Below, piece after piece: positions 52,534 to 60,711 of a DNA stretch of 64,000 bases; positions within the stretch are counted from its first letter, which is position 1; every line of letters begins with the position of its first letter. Below the pieces are notes generated by a model, which saw only the letters and a program-made list of their open reading frames with translations, was not told the DNA's origin and did no database searches. Both the position numbers and the translations under genes were made by a program. Source of the DNA: LMUY01 sp965199555 (GTDB taxonomy: Bacteria > Pseudomonadota > Alphaproteobacteria > Acetobacterales > Acetobacteraceae); the NCBI GenBank assembly GCA_965199555.1, contig CBDASJ010000012.1, positions 1 through 64,000 of the forward strand, read 5' to 3'.

Positions 52534-53357
52534 CACAGCATCTCGAGCGGCTGGCGTCTCCGGGGCGGCGCGAAGGCCGCGTCGATCGCGGCCAGATCCT
52601 CCGGCGACAACGCCAGCGTTTCGGCCGCGGCGTTGGCGCGGACATGGGCCGGATCGGACGCCTTCGGGATGGTGATGATGCCGGGCCAGCGCGCCGACCA
52701 GGCGATCGCCACCTGCGCCGGCGTCACGCCGTGGCGCCCGGCCACCCCGTGCAGCGCCGGGTGGTCCAGCAGCGCCCCGCCTTGCCCCACCGGCGAATAC
52801 GCCATCACCGGCAGATGCCGCGCGGCGCACCACGGCAGCAGGTCGAACTCGATGCCGCGGGCTTCCGGGTTGTACAGCACCTGGTCGGTGGCCGCTTCGC
52901 CGGGGCCGAGCTCGACCAGATCGTCCACGTCGAGGTTGGACACGCCCCAGCGCAGGATCTTGCCCGCTTGCCGCAGGCGCTCGAACGCTTCCACCGTTTC
53001 GGCCAGCGGGATGCCGCCGCGCCAATGCAGCAGGTACAGGTCCAGCCGGTCGGTGCCGAGCCGGGCCAGGCTGGCGTCGCAACTGCGCGCCATGGCCCGC
53101 AGGCCGGCATTCTGCGGGTACACCTTGCTGACCAGGAACACGTCGTCGCGGCGCCCGGCGATCGCCTGCCCGACCACCCGCTCCGCGCCGCCATCGCCAT
53201 ACATCTCGGCCGTGTCGATCAACGTCATGCCGAGGTCGAGCCCCAGGCGCAGCGCATCGGCTTCCGCGGCCGCCGGCCGGTGGCCTTCGCCCATGCGCCA
53301 GGTGCCCTGGCCGATCACCGGGATCTCGGCGCCGTCCGGCAAGCGCACCATCCTCAT
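52533..53357 (-). CDS. Aldo/keto reductase
   Basis: A 274-residue NADPH-dependent oxidoreductase with a TIM barrel. The catalytic tetrad is visible: Asp and Tyr in MTLIDTAEMYGDGG, Lys in FLVSKVYP and His in LYLLHWRGG. The coenzyme region IPKASDPAHVRANA fits NADPH specificity. Substrate unknown. It overlaps the HAD gene by four bases and the HyfB-like gene by one. Confidence 0.92.
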   Translation of the reverse strand: MRMVRLPDGAEIPVIGQGTWRMGEGHRPAAAEADALRLGLDLGMTLIDTAEMYGDGGAERVVGQAIAGRRDDVFLVSKVYPQNAGLRAMARSCDASLARLGTDRLDLYLLHWRGGIPLAETVEAFERLRQAGKILRWGVSNLDVDDLVELGPGEAATDQVLYNPEARGIEFDLLPWCAARHLPVMAYSPVGQGGALLDHPALHGVAGRHGVTPAQVAIAWSARWPGIITIPKASDPAHVRANAAAETLALSPEDLAAIDAAFAPPRRRQPLEML

Positions 53358-54022
53358 GCGGCCATCGCCGCCCGCAACAGGGCGGGCAGTTCGGTGAAGG
53401 AGCGGATCAGCACCGCGCCGGCTTCGCGCAAGGCCGGGTCTTCGCCATGCGGTGCCAAGCCGATGCAGGCCATGCCGGCGGCGCGGGCGGCCTGCGCGCC
53501 GGGCACGCTGTCCTCCACCACCAGGCAGGCGGCGGGCGGCACGCCGGCCGCGGCGGCGGCATGGAGGAACAGGTCGGGCGCCGGTTTGCCACGGGCCACG
53601 TCGCGAGCGGAGTGCATGCGCCCATCCACCAACTCCACCATGGCCACGCGCCGGAACTTCACCGCCATCTCCTCGTGCGAAGAGTTGGAGGCGATGCGGT
53701 ATGGCAAGCCCAATGCGGTGGTGGCGCGCAGCGCGTCATGCGCGCCGGGCATCGCTTCCAACTCGGTGCCGAGCACGGCGATCATCTTCTCCCGCAGCGC
53801 GTCCACCCAACCGGCCGGGACCGGGCGGGCGATCCGCGCCTCGACCACGGGCGGGATGTCCGACAAGCGGCGGCCGACGAACAGGGTGCAGCTTTCCGCC
53901 GTGGTCATCGGCCAGCCGAGCGCCGTGATCTCCTGCGCGACCACGCGGTTGGACGGGCCTTCGCTATCCACCAGCACGCCGTCGCAATCGAAGATCACCA
54001 GGCGAAGCGGCTCCGGCGTCAT
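53354..54022 (-). CDS. HAD-superfamily sugar-phosphatase-like hydrolase
   Basis: A 222-residue phosphatase with motif I VIFDCDGVLVDSEG, motif II RIASNSSHEEM, motif III GKPAPDLFLHAA and motif IV VVEDSVPGAQAA, as in beta-phosphoglucomutase/GPH-like enzymes with a helical cap. The substrate cannot be predicted. ATG at 54022 overlaps the hemH stop. Confidence 0.9.
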   Translation of the reverse strand: MTPEPLRLVIFDCDGVLVDSEGPSNRVVAQEITALGWPMTTAESCTLFVGRRLSDIPPVVEARIARPVPAGWVDALREKMIAVLGTELEAMPGAHDALRATTALGLPYRIASNSSHEEMAVKFRRVAMVELVDGRMHSARDVARGKPAPDLFLHAAAAAGVPPAACLVVEDSVPGAQAARAAGMACIGLAPHGEDPALREAGAVLIRSFTELPALLRAAMAA

Positions 54023-55128
54023 GCGGCCGGCTCCGCCGCGCCGGCGCGGGCGTGCGGGCAATCGCGATGGCCGCGCGGGCAGGTGCGCCCGCCGGCCCAA
54101 CTGCACAGGCCCGGGCCGCGCGCCCGGCTGCCCCGCACCAGGTCGGCCAGGCTTTCGATGAAGCCCGGGTCGGCATTCTGCGCCGGGGCGCGGAAGTAGC
54201 CCGGCACGCCCTTGGCCACGGCCAGGTCGCGGTATTCGACGTCCAGCTCCACCAGGGTTTCCGAATGCTCGGACACGAAGGCGATCGGCACCACCAGCAC
54301 CGCCACCTTGTCGCGCGCCGCTTCGTCGATGGCATGCTCGGTGCTCGGGTCGAGCCATTTCTGCGGCGTGGCACGGGATTGGAAGCAGATCGACCAGTCC
54401 AGGTCGGGGATGGCCAGCGCCCGCACGGTGGCGGCCACCGTGCGCTCGATCTGCATCTGGTAGGGATCGCCGCGCTTTACGATGGTTTCCGGCAGGCCGT
54501 GGGCGGAGAACAGCACCCGCAACGGCACCTTGCCGGCCAGCGCCGCCAGCGCGGCGTCATACGCCCGGCGCACCCCGGCCGCGGTGGCGGCGACGTAGCC
54601 GGGATCGGCGTGGTAGCAGCACAGCGTGGTGACCGGTGCCACCAGGTTCGCTTGCGCCGCCGCTTCCCGCCACGCCGTCAGCGACGACCCGGTGGTAGTG
54701 GTGGAATATTGCGGATAAAGCGGCAGCAGCAGGATCTCGTCCGCGCCCCAATCCCGCACCTCCCGCGCCACGACGTCGCTGAACGGGTGCCAATAGCGCA
54801 TCGCCACGAAGCATTTCACGTCCAGCTCGGGCAACGCCGCTTCCAGCGCGCGCGCCTGCTCCTGCGTCAGGCCCAGGAGGGGGGAGCCGCCGCCGAGGAT
54901 CTGGTAGTTCGCCGTGGCCGGCTTGGTGCGGGCATAGGCGATGATCCGCGCCAGGATCGGACGCACGAAGAACGGCACCCGCAGAATGGCCGGGTCGCTG
55001 AACAGGTTGACCAGGAAGGGCCGCACCGCGGCCAGCCGGTCCGGGCCGCCCAGGTTGAACAGCACGACGGCCAGGCGGGGCTTTTGCATGGTGGCAGACG
55101 TGGCCGGGGCCAAGGCGGCGTCAAGCAT
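54019..55128 (-). CDS. hemH: Ferrochelatase
   Basis: Last enzyme of heme synthesis, inserting Fe(II) into protoporphyrin IX. The 369 residues show VVLFNLGGPDRLAAV, the catalytic-site FSAHGLPETIVKRGDPY (His) and WLDPSTEHAIDE with IAFVSEHSETLVELDVEY. The C-terminus has an extra ~50-residue Cys- and Pro-rich tail (SRARGPGLCSWAGG) not typical of the core enzyme. Start at 55128 overlaps hemE by eight bases; ATG at 55089 is a shorter alternative. Confidence 0.95.
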   Translation of the reverse strand: MLDAALAPATSATMQKPRLAVVLFNLGGPDRLAAVRPFLVNLFSDPAILRVPFFVRPILARIIAYARTKPATANYQILGGGSPLLGLTQEQARALEAALPELDVKCFVAMRYWHPFSDVVAREVRDWGADEILLLPLYPQYSTTTTGSSLTAWREAAAQANLVAPVTTLCCYHADPGYVAATAAGVRRAYDAALAALAGKVPLRVLFSAHGLPETIVKRGDPYQMQIERTVAATVRALAIPDLDWSICFQSRATPQKWLDPSTEHAIDEAARDKVAVLVVPIAFVSEHSETLVELDVEYRDLAVAKGVPGYFRAPAQNADPGFIESLADLVRGSRARGPGLCSWAGGRTCPRGHRDCPHARAGAAEPAA

Positions 55129-56164
55129 GGCGCACCAGCTCCATCAACTGCGCCACGTGCTCGGGCGGCGTTTCCGGCACGATGCCGTGGCCCAGATTGA
55201 AGATGGCCGGCCGGCCGCGCCAGCTGTCCAGCACCGACCGGGCTGCCGTCGTCAAGGCCGCACCGCCCGCCACCAGCGCCAACGGGTCGAGGTTGCCTTG
55301 CACGGCCACGCCCGGGGGCACGGCGGCGGCGGCATGCGCCGGGTCGGTGGAGGTGTCGATGCCCACCGCCTGCACGCCGGTGGCGGCGGCATACTCGCCC
55401 AGCAGCGAGCCGGCGAGGCGAGGGAAGCCGATCACCGGCACGGTCGGGTGCGCCGCGCGCAAGGCGGCGACGATGCGCCGGGTCGGCTCGACCACGAAGC
55501 GGCGGAACTGGGCCGGGGGCAGCACGCCGGCCCAGGAGTCGAACAGCATCACCGTGTCCGCCCCGGCCTCGATCTGGGCGCGCAGGTAGGCCGCGGTCTG
55601 GTCCACCAGCAGGGCGATCAGCGCGTCGAACAGCGCCGGGTCGCGATACGCCAGGCCGCGCACGGCCGCGAACTCCTTGGAGCCGTGGCCTTCCACCATG
55701 TAGCAGGCCACCGTCCACGGGCTGCCGGCAAAGCCGATCAGCGCGGTGGCCGGCGGCAGCGCCGCCCGGATGCGCGACACGGCTTCCAGCACGGGCGCCA
55801 TCACCTGCGGCGCCCGCGCGGCGTCCAGCCGGGCGAAGGCGGCGGCGTCGCGGATCGGCGCCAGCAGTGGGCCTTCACCCTCGGCATAGCGCAGGTCCTG
55901 GCCCATCGCATACGGCAGGATCAGGATGTCGCTGAACAGGATGGCAGCGTCGAAGCCGAAGCGGCGGATCGGCTGCAGCGTCACCTCGGTCGCCATGGCC
56001 GGGTTGAGGCACAGGTCGATGAAGCCGCCCAGCTTCGCGCGCACCGCCTTGTATTCCGGCAAATACCGCCCGGCCTGGCGCATCAGCCAGATCGGGGGCG
56101 GCCAGACGGGTTCGCCGGCCAAGGCGCGGAGCAGGGAGGAGGTCACGCCTCCCTCTATAATCAA
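55121..56164 (-). CDS. hemE: Uroporphyrinogen decarboxylase
   Basis: Fifth step of heme synthesis (uroporphyrinogen III to coproporphyrinogen III). The 347 residues contain the substrate-site motif PIWLMRQAGRYLPEY near residue 27 and later ILFSDILILPYAMGQDL and GFAGSPWTVACYMVEG. First gene of the ten-gene minus-strand unit. Its start borders the proposed origin, the same arrangement as in Caulobacter and Rickettsia. Confidence 0.97.
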   Translation of the reverse strand: MIIEGGVTSSLLRALAGEPVWPPPIWLMRQAGRYLPEYKAVRAKLGGFIDLCLNPAMATEVTLQPIRRFGFDAAILFSDILILPYAMGQDLRYAEGEGPLLAPIRDAAAFARLDAARAPQVMAPVLEAVSRIRAALPPATALIGFAGSPWTVACYMVEGHGSKEFAAVRGLAYRDPALFDALIALLVDQTAAYLRAQIEAGADTVMLFDSWAGVLPPAQFRRFVVEPTRRIVAALRAAHPTVPVIGFPRLAGSLLGEYAAATGVQAVGIDTSTDPAHAAAAVPPGVAVQGNLDPLALVAGGAALTTAARSVLDSWRGRPAIFNLGHGIVPETPPEHVAQLMELVRHA

Positions 56165-56436
56165 AGCAAGACTCTTAGATAGATGGGGTGTGCAGTAGGA
56201 CCCTGTGGATCACGGGGTATCCGTACCCTCCCGCCGCCGTCCCGCTTCCATCCACAGCAGGATCGCCCGGCAACGCCTTGAACCTGCCGCCAGGTTTGCA
56301 TGTGTCCGCATGCTGCACCGCCTGGCCGCGCAATCCGTCCCGCGCGGGACAAGGGCGCAACACTTATCCCCGCTGGTTTTCACCGGAACGACGATGCCCC
56401 CTGGCGGAGCCGGTTATCCCCGCTATCCTCGCTCCC
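56165..56436. other. Proposed chromosomal replication origin (oriC)
   Basis: The 272-bp gap between hemE and the PPDK-regulator gene holds no credible gene. On the minus strand TGATCCACA (56212-56204) matches the moderate-affinity 'G-box' DnaA site described for Caulobacter. CCATCCACA (56248-56256) is a 7-of-9 DnaA-box match, and TTATCCCCGCT occurs twice, exactly 50 bases apart (56364 and 56414). The AT-richest DNA is next to hemE (about 56155-56184). Genes on both sides point away from the gap. Function is inferred, not shown. Confidence 0.7.
56204..56212 (-). promoter_or_regulatory. DnaA G-box
   Basis: TGATCCACA on the minus strand, eight of nine bases of the general consensus TTATCCACA and, as I recall, identical to the Caulobacter origin G-box. 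Confidence 0.55.
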
Positions 56437-57291
56437 ATGGCGACCGAACGGCTCAACCTGCATCTGGTATCGGACGCGACGGGGGAAACGCTGAACTCGA
56501 TCGCGCGGGCGACCGTGTCGCAGTTCGAGCACGTGTCCATCCTGTACCATCGCTGGAGCCTGATCCGGACCCGCTTCCAACTGCACCGCGTGCTGGAAGG
56601 CATTGAGGCGGAGCCGGGGCCGATCCTGTCCACCCTGCTGGATGGCGGCCTGCGGGAGGAGCTTTCGCGTGTCGCCGATCGGCTGGGGCTGACGGTGGTT
56701 AACGTGCTGGACCCGGTGCTCGGCATGTTGCAGGAGGAGATTGGCGAAAAGGCGGCGTCCCGCCCCGGGCGGCAATACGTGCTGGATGCGGACTACTTCC
56801 GCCGCATCGACGCGATGCATTTCGTTCTGGCGCATGATGACGGGCAGGCGCAGGCCGGCATCGCGGAGGCGGACGTGATCCTGGTGGGGGTTTCCCGCTC
56901 CTCCAAGACGCCGACCTCGTTCTACCTGGCCAATCGCGGGGTGAAGGCGGCCAATGTGCCGCTGGTGCCGGGCTTGCCGGATCCGCCCGGCCTGGCGGAG
57001 CCGCGCTGCCCGGTGGTCGGGCTGACGCTGGACCCGGCCGCCTTGATCGAAATCCGCCGCCACCGCCTGCGCATGATCGCCCATGGCGGGCCGATGCGGC
57101 AGGACAGCAACGAGTATATCGACGGCGATTCAGTGAAGGGCGAGTTGCTGTGGGCGCGCCGCGTATGCAACCGGCGCGGCTGGCCGGTGATCGATGTCAC
57201 CCGCCGCTCCATCGAGGAAACCGCCGCCACGGTGCTGCAACTGATGGAAGCCTGGCACAATCGGCAGAACCACGGCGCCGCCCCGCCGTGA
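56437..57291 (+). CDS. Pyruvate,phosphate dikinase / PEP synthase regulatory protein
   Basis: Bifunctional Ser/Thr kinase-phosphorylase of the DUF299 family controlling PPDK or PEP synthase, 284 residues. It starts MATERLNLHLVSDATGETLN and has the phosphate-binding loop VGVSRSSKTPTSFYLANRGV and RSIEETAATVLQLMEAW at the C-terminus. ATG at 56437 matches the family start; in-frame extension upstream would run through the origin. The rightward neighbour maf overlaps by one base. Confidence 0.95.
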   Translation: MATERLNLHLVSDATGETLNSIARATVSQFEHVSILYHRWSLIRTRFQLHRVLEGIEAEPGPILSTLLDGGLREELSRVADRLGLTVVNVLDPVLGMLQEEIGEKAASRPGRQYVLDADYFRRIDAMHFVLAHDDGQAQAGIAEADVILVGVSRSSKTPTSFYLANRGVKAANVPLVPGLPDPPGLAEPRCPVVGLTLDPAALIEIRRHRLRMIAHGGPMRQDSNEYIDGDSVKGELLWARRVCNRRGWPVIDVTRRSIEETAATVLQLMEAWHNRQNHGAAPP

Positions 57292-57893
57292 TGGCGCCGG
57301 GCGCCCCGCGCCTGGTGCTGGCCAGCGGGTCCGCCACCCGCCGCGCCCTGATGCAAGCGGCCGGGCTGCGCTTCACCGTCCATCCGACCGACCTTGACGA
57401 AGCCGCGCTGAAATCCGCCATGCGGGCGCAGCGGCTCGATCCCGGTGACGCCGCGCGGCGCTTGGCGGAGGCCAAGGCCATGGCGGTCCACGATCCCGAT
57501 GCGGTGGTGATCGGCGCCGACCAGCTTCTGGTGTGCCAAGGGGAATGGTTCGACAAGCCGGCGGATTTGGCGGCCGCCCGCACCCAACTCCTGCACCTGC
57601 GCGGCCGGTCGCACGAGCTGCTCACCGCCGTGGTCTGCCAGCGGAACGGCGCGTGCCTGTGGCAGCATCTGGCGCGGCCGAGGCTGGCGATGCGCCATTT
57701 CTCAGACGCGTTCCTCCAAGCCTATCTGGCCGCGGAGGGCGAGGCGATCCTGTCCAGCGTCGGCGCCTACCGGCTGGAAGGGCTGGGCCTGCATCTGTTC
57801 GACGCAGTGGATGGCGACCATGCCGCGATCCTCGGCCTGCCCATGGCCAAGCTGCTGAGCTTCCTGCGCGAAAGCGGCATCGTTCTCGCCTGA
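57291..57893 (+). CDS. maf: Maf-like nucleotide pyrophosphatase
   Basis: A 200-residue house-cleaning nucleoside-triphosphate pyrophosphatase. Hallmarks are LVLASGSATRRALMQAAGL at the start, VVIGADQLLVCQG and the ATG overlapping the upstream TGA. In Caulobacter the gene after maf is aroE; here a deacetylase on the opposite strand follows, so synteny stops. Confidence 0.93.
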   Translation: MAPGAPRLVLASGSATRRALMQAAGLRFTVHPTDLDEAALKSAMRAQRLDPGDAARRLAEAKAMAVHDPDAVVIGADQLLVCQGEWFDKPADLAAARTQLLHLRGRSHELLTAVVCQRNGACLWQHLARPRLAMRHFSDAFLQAYLAAEGEAILSSVGAYRLEGLGLHLFDAVDGDHAAILGLPMAKLLSFLRESGIVLA

Positions 57894-57906
57894 GGCCGGC
57901 TTGCGG

Positions 57907-58809
57907 CTACATGCCCGCCTGTTCCTTGCACCATTGCGCCACCTGCGCGTGGGTGGCGAACCAGCAATCGCCTTTGGCCTTGGCGTGCTGGATGACCTGC
58001 TCCGCCACGGCGATGCGGCTGCGATGCCCGCTGATATGCGGGTGCATGGTCAGCAGGAACAGCCCGCGCTCCTCCCATGCGCCGTTCAGCTCGGCGAGGA
58101 AGATCTCGGCCACCGCGGAAGGCGGGGTGTACGGCCGCAGGGCGGAAAAGCGCTGGAAGTTCCAGTACACCGCGTCGTCGCGGATCCATTCCGGCGGCAG
58201 TTCCACCACGCCGGTGGGCACGCCGTCATCCTCCAGTTCGTAGGCGTCGTCATCCGCCATCAGGCTGCTGTCATATAACAGGCCGAGCTCGCGGATGATG
58301 CCCATGGTGTTGACGCTGAAATCCCAGGACGCGGTGCGCATCCCCACCGGGCGCCGCCCGGCCAGCCTTTCCAGCACGTCGGCGGCGCGCAGGGTCAGGT
58401 CGCGCTCGACGCCCGGTGGCAGGGTGGTGTTGGCTTCGTGGATCCAGGAATGGATGCCGATCTCGTGCCCTTCGGCGGCCACCGCGCGCACCTCGTCCGG
58501 GTACAGCAGCGCCGATACCGCCGGGTAGAAGAAGGAGGCGGGCACGCCGTGCCTGGCCAGCATCGCCCGGATGCGCGGCATGCCGCGGCGGTGGCCGTAC
58601 TGGCCCTGGCTGATGCGCATCGGGCTTTCGTCGCCGTCCCGCAGCGGGATGGTGTCGTGGTCCGCGTCGAAGGACAGCGCCACGGCGCAGCGCGCGCCGC
58701 CGGGCCAACTGGCCGGGTGCAGGCTGCGGCCGCCGCGGGCGCGGTTGGTGATGCCGCGCCAGGTCGGCTCCGGCCATTGCCAGGGCTCGCCGTCCGGATG
58801 CTTGCTCAT
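57907..58809 (-). CDS. Polysaccharide deacetylase family protein
   Basis: A 300-residue NodB-fold hydrolase. The metal/catalytic Asp pair is in LSFDADHDT (near residue 49) and the His-x3-His motif in GIHSWIHEANTT. Later SWDFSVNTM and FLLTMHPHISGHRSR complete the site. Some relatives deacylate purine-pathway intermediates (PuuE-like) rather than sugars, so the substrate is open. No signal peptide. It diverges from the gamma-glutamyltransferase gene. Confidence 0.88.
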   Translation of the reverse strand: MSKHPDGEPWQWPEPTWRGITNRARGGRSLHPASWPGGARCAVALSFDADHDTIPLRDGDESPMRISQGQYGHRRGMPRIRAMLARHGVPASFFYPAVSALLYPDEVRAVAAEGHEIGIHSWIHEANTTLPPGVERDLTLRAADVLERLAGRRPVGMRTASWDFSVNTMGIIRELGLLYDSSLMADDDAYELEDDGVPTGVVELPPEWIRDDAVYWNFQRFSALRPYTPPSAVAEIFLAELNGAWEERGLFLLTMHPHISGHRSRIAVAEQVIQHAKAKGDCWFATHAQVAQWCKEQAGM

Positions 58810-58885
58810 TCGGCCCTGTCTCCCGCTCGTGGACGGGCAGGCTAGGGTGGTTCCCGCCGCAACGGAAGCGCCGTATCGTCTGCCC

Positions 58886-60505
58886 ATGCACGCACCGTTC
58901 ACCTGTGAAAAGCAGCCGGCCACCGGGTCGCGCGGCATGGTCGTCACCAACCACCCGCTCGCCTCCGCGGCCGGGATGGAGGTGCTGGTCGGGGGCGGCA
59001 ACGCGGTGGATGCCGCGATGGCCTGCCTGTTCGCCCTTACGGTGGTGGAGCCGATGATGGTGGGCGTGCTGGGCGGCGGCCTGGCCCACATCCGCCTGCC
59101 GGACGGGCGGCATACCGTGCTGGACGGCATGAGCACGGCGCCGGCCGCCGCGACGCCGGGCATGTTCGAGGGCGATGCGCGCGCCAGCCAGGTGGGCGTG
59201 CTGGCGATGGCGGTGCCGAGCGCGCTGCTCGCCTGGTGCACGGCGCTGGAGCGCTACGGCACGATGGCGCTGCCGGACGTGATGGCCCCAGCGATCCGCC
59301 TAGCGGATCGCGGCTTCCACGTGACAGCCTACCTGACCGACTGCCTGGCGGATGGCGTGGCGGATTTGCAGCACGACCCGGACCTGGCCGCCCTGCTGCT
59401 GCCGGGTGGCACGCCGCTGCTTCCCGGCGCGCGGCTGGCGCGGCCGGATTACGCCGCCACCCTGCGGCTGATCGCGGCGCAGGGCGCGGCGGCGCTGCAC
59501 GATGGCCCGCTGGGCGCGGCGCTGGCGCGGCACATGCGCAGCGCGGGCGGCCTGGTCACGGAAGCGGACCTCGCCGCCGTGCGGGTGATCGAGCGGGAGC
59601 CGATCCACGGCGCGTATCGCGGTTGGCAGATCGCCGGGCCGCCGCCGCCGTCCTCCGCCGGGGTGCACATCACGCAGATGCTGAACATCCTGGAAGGCTA
59701 CGACATGGCCGCCTTGGGGTTCGGCTCCCCCGACGCGACGCATCTGCTGGCGGAGGTGCTGAAGATCGCGTTCGCCGACCGCGCCGTCGCTACGGCCGAC
59801 CCGGCCTTCGTGGACGTGCCGGTGCAGCACCTCACTTCCAAGGGCTATGCCGCCGAGCGGCGGGCCGCGATCGACATGCGGCGGGCCCAGGCCTGGGGGC
59901 CGGGCGTGCCGGCTGGGGAAAGCGCCAATACCACCCACGTCACCGTGGCGGATGCCGGCGGCACCGTGGTGGCGACGACGCAAACCATCAACGGCCTGTG
60001 GGGCGCGCGTTTCGCTGTGCCCGGCACGGGGATGATCGCCAACAACTACATGTGCAACTTCGACCCGGTGCCGGGCCGCGCGCTGTCGGTGCAGCCGGGC
60101 AAGCGGGTGTTCACCTCCATGTCCCCGACCATCGTCCTGCGCGACGGGCGGGTAGCGTTCGCCCTTGGCCTGCCCGGCGGCTTGCGCATCTTCGGATCCG
60201 CCATGCAGGCGCTGGTGAACCTGCTGGACCACGGCATGACGCCGCAGCAGGCGGTGGAAGCGCCGCGGGTTTGGACGCAAGGCGGCCCGCTGGAGCTGGA
60301 GCCCGCCATCCCGGACGGCGTGGCGGCGGAGCTCCGCGCCCGCGGCCACGACGTGCAGCGCGTGGGGCGGATCGCCGGCGGCATGAACGCGATCGCCTTC
60401 GCGCCAGACGGCCTGATGACGGGGGCCGCGTGCTGGCGCGCCGACGGCACGCCGATCGGCCTGGCCGGCGGGCTGGCCCGCGCCGGGGTGCGGTTCTCCG
60501 CCTAG
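58886..60505 (+). CDS. Gamma-glutamyltransferase family protein
   Basis: A 539-residue Ntn-hydrolase that would self-cleave before the nucleophile Thr in SANTTHVTVADAGG (about residue 352). The large-subunit GMVVTNHPLASAAGMEVL, GGNAVDAAMA and the oxyanion region GGLRIFGSAM follow family patterns. No signal peptide is evident, so it may be a cytoplasmic member acting on gamma-glutamyl or cephalosporin-like amides. A 206-base gap follows (60506-60711) in which no gene is seen; a weak TTAACA-N16-TATGTC pair is present at 60624-60651. Confidence 0.9.
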   Translation: MHAPFTCEKQPATGSRGMVVTNHPLASAAGMEVLVGGGNAVDAAMACLFALTVVEPMMVGVLGGGLAHIRLPDGRHTVLDGMSTAPAAATPGMFEGDARASQVGVLAMAVPSALLAWCTALERYGTMALPDVMAPAIRLADRGFHVTAYLTDCLADGVADLQHDPDLAALLLPGGTPLLPGARLARPDYAATLRLIAAQGAAALHDGPLGAALARHMRSAGGLVTEADLAAVRVIEREPIHGAYRGWQIAGPPPPSSAGVHITQMLNILEGYDMAALGFGSPDATHLLAEVLKIAFADRAVATADPAFVDVPVQHLTSKGYAAERRAAIDMRRAQAWGPGVPAGESANTTHVTVADAGGTVVATTQTINGLWGARFAVPGTGMIANNYMCNFDPVPGRALSVQPGKRVFTSMSPTIVLRDGRVAFALGLPGGLRIFGSAMQALVNLLDHGMTPQQAVEAPRVWTQGGPLELEPAIPDGVAAELRARGHDVQRVGRIAGGMNAIAFAPDGLMTGAACWRADGTPIGLAGGLARAGVRFSA

Positions 60506-60711
60506 CCCGGTCGCCTTGCCGACCCCGGAGGCGGGAGGTAAGTTGAAATGATCGTGGGACATACATCACGTGCCTGTGATCGAAGACAGTTCGAATGCCG
60601 TAATCCCGCCGTCGTTTCGCGGCTTAACACCCTCGAGCTTTGTCTTATGTCCCCAATTCCCTACGGCGGCGAACCTCTCGCACGCCGGTAAACGAGGAAG
60701 AGAACTCCATT

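Noticed and set aside
51093..54161. A 1022-codon open frame on the plus strand across the hydrogenase-like and AKR genes
   Set aside because: Arg/Pro/Ala-rich antisense reading typical of high-GC DNA; the minus-strand frames have recognisable motifs and tidy overlaps.
56188..56436. Upstream in-frame extension of the PPDK regulator through the intergenic gap
   Set aside because: Family members start at MATERLNLHLVSD; the extension has no protein-like character and crosses the proposed origin elements.
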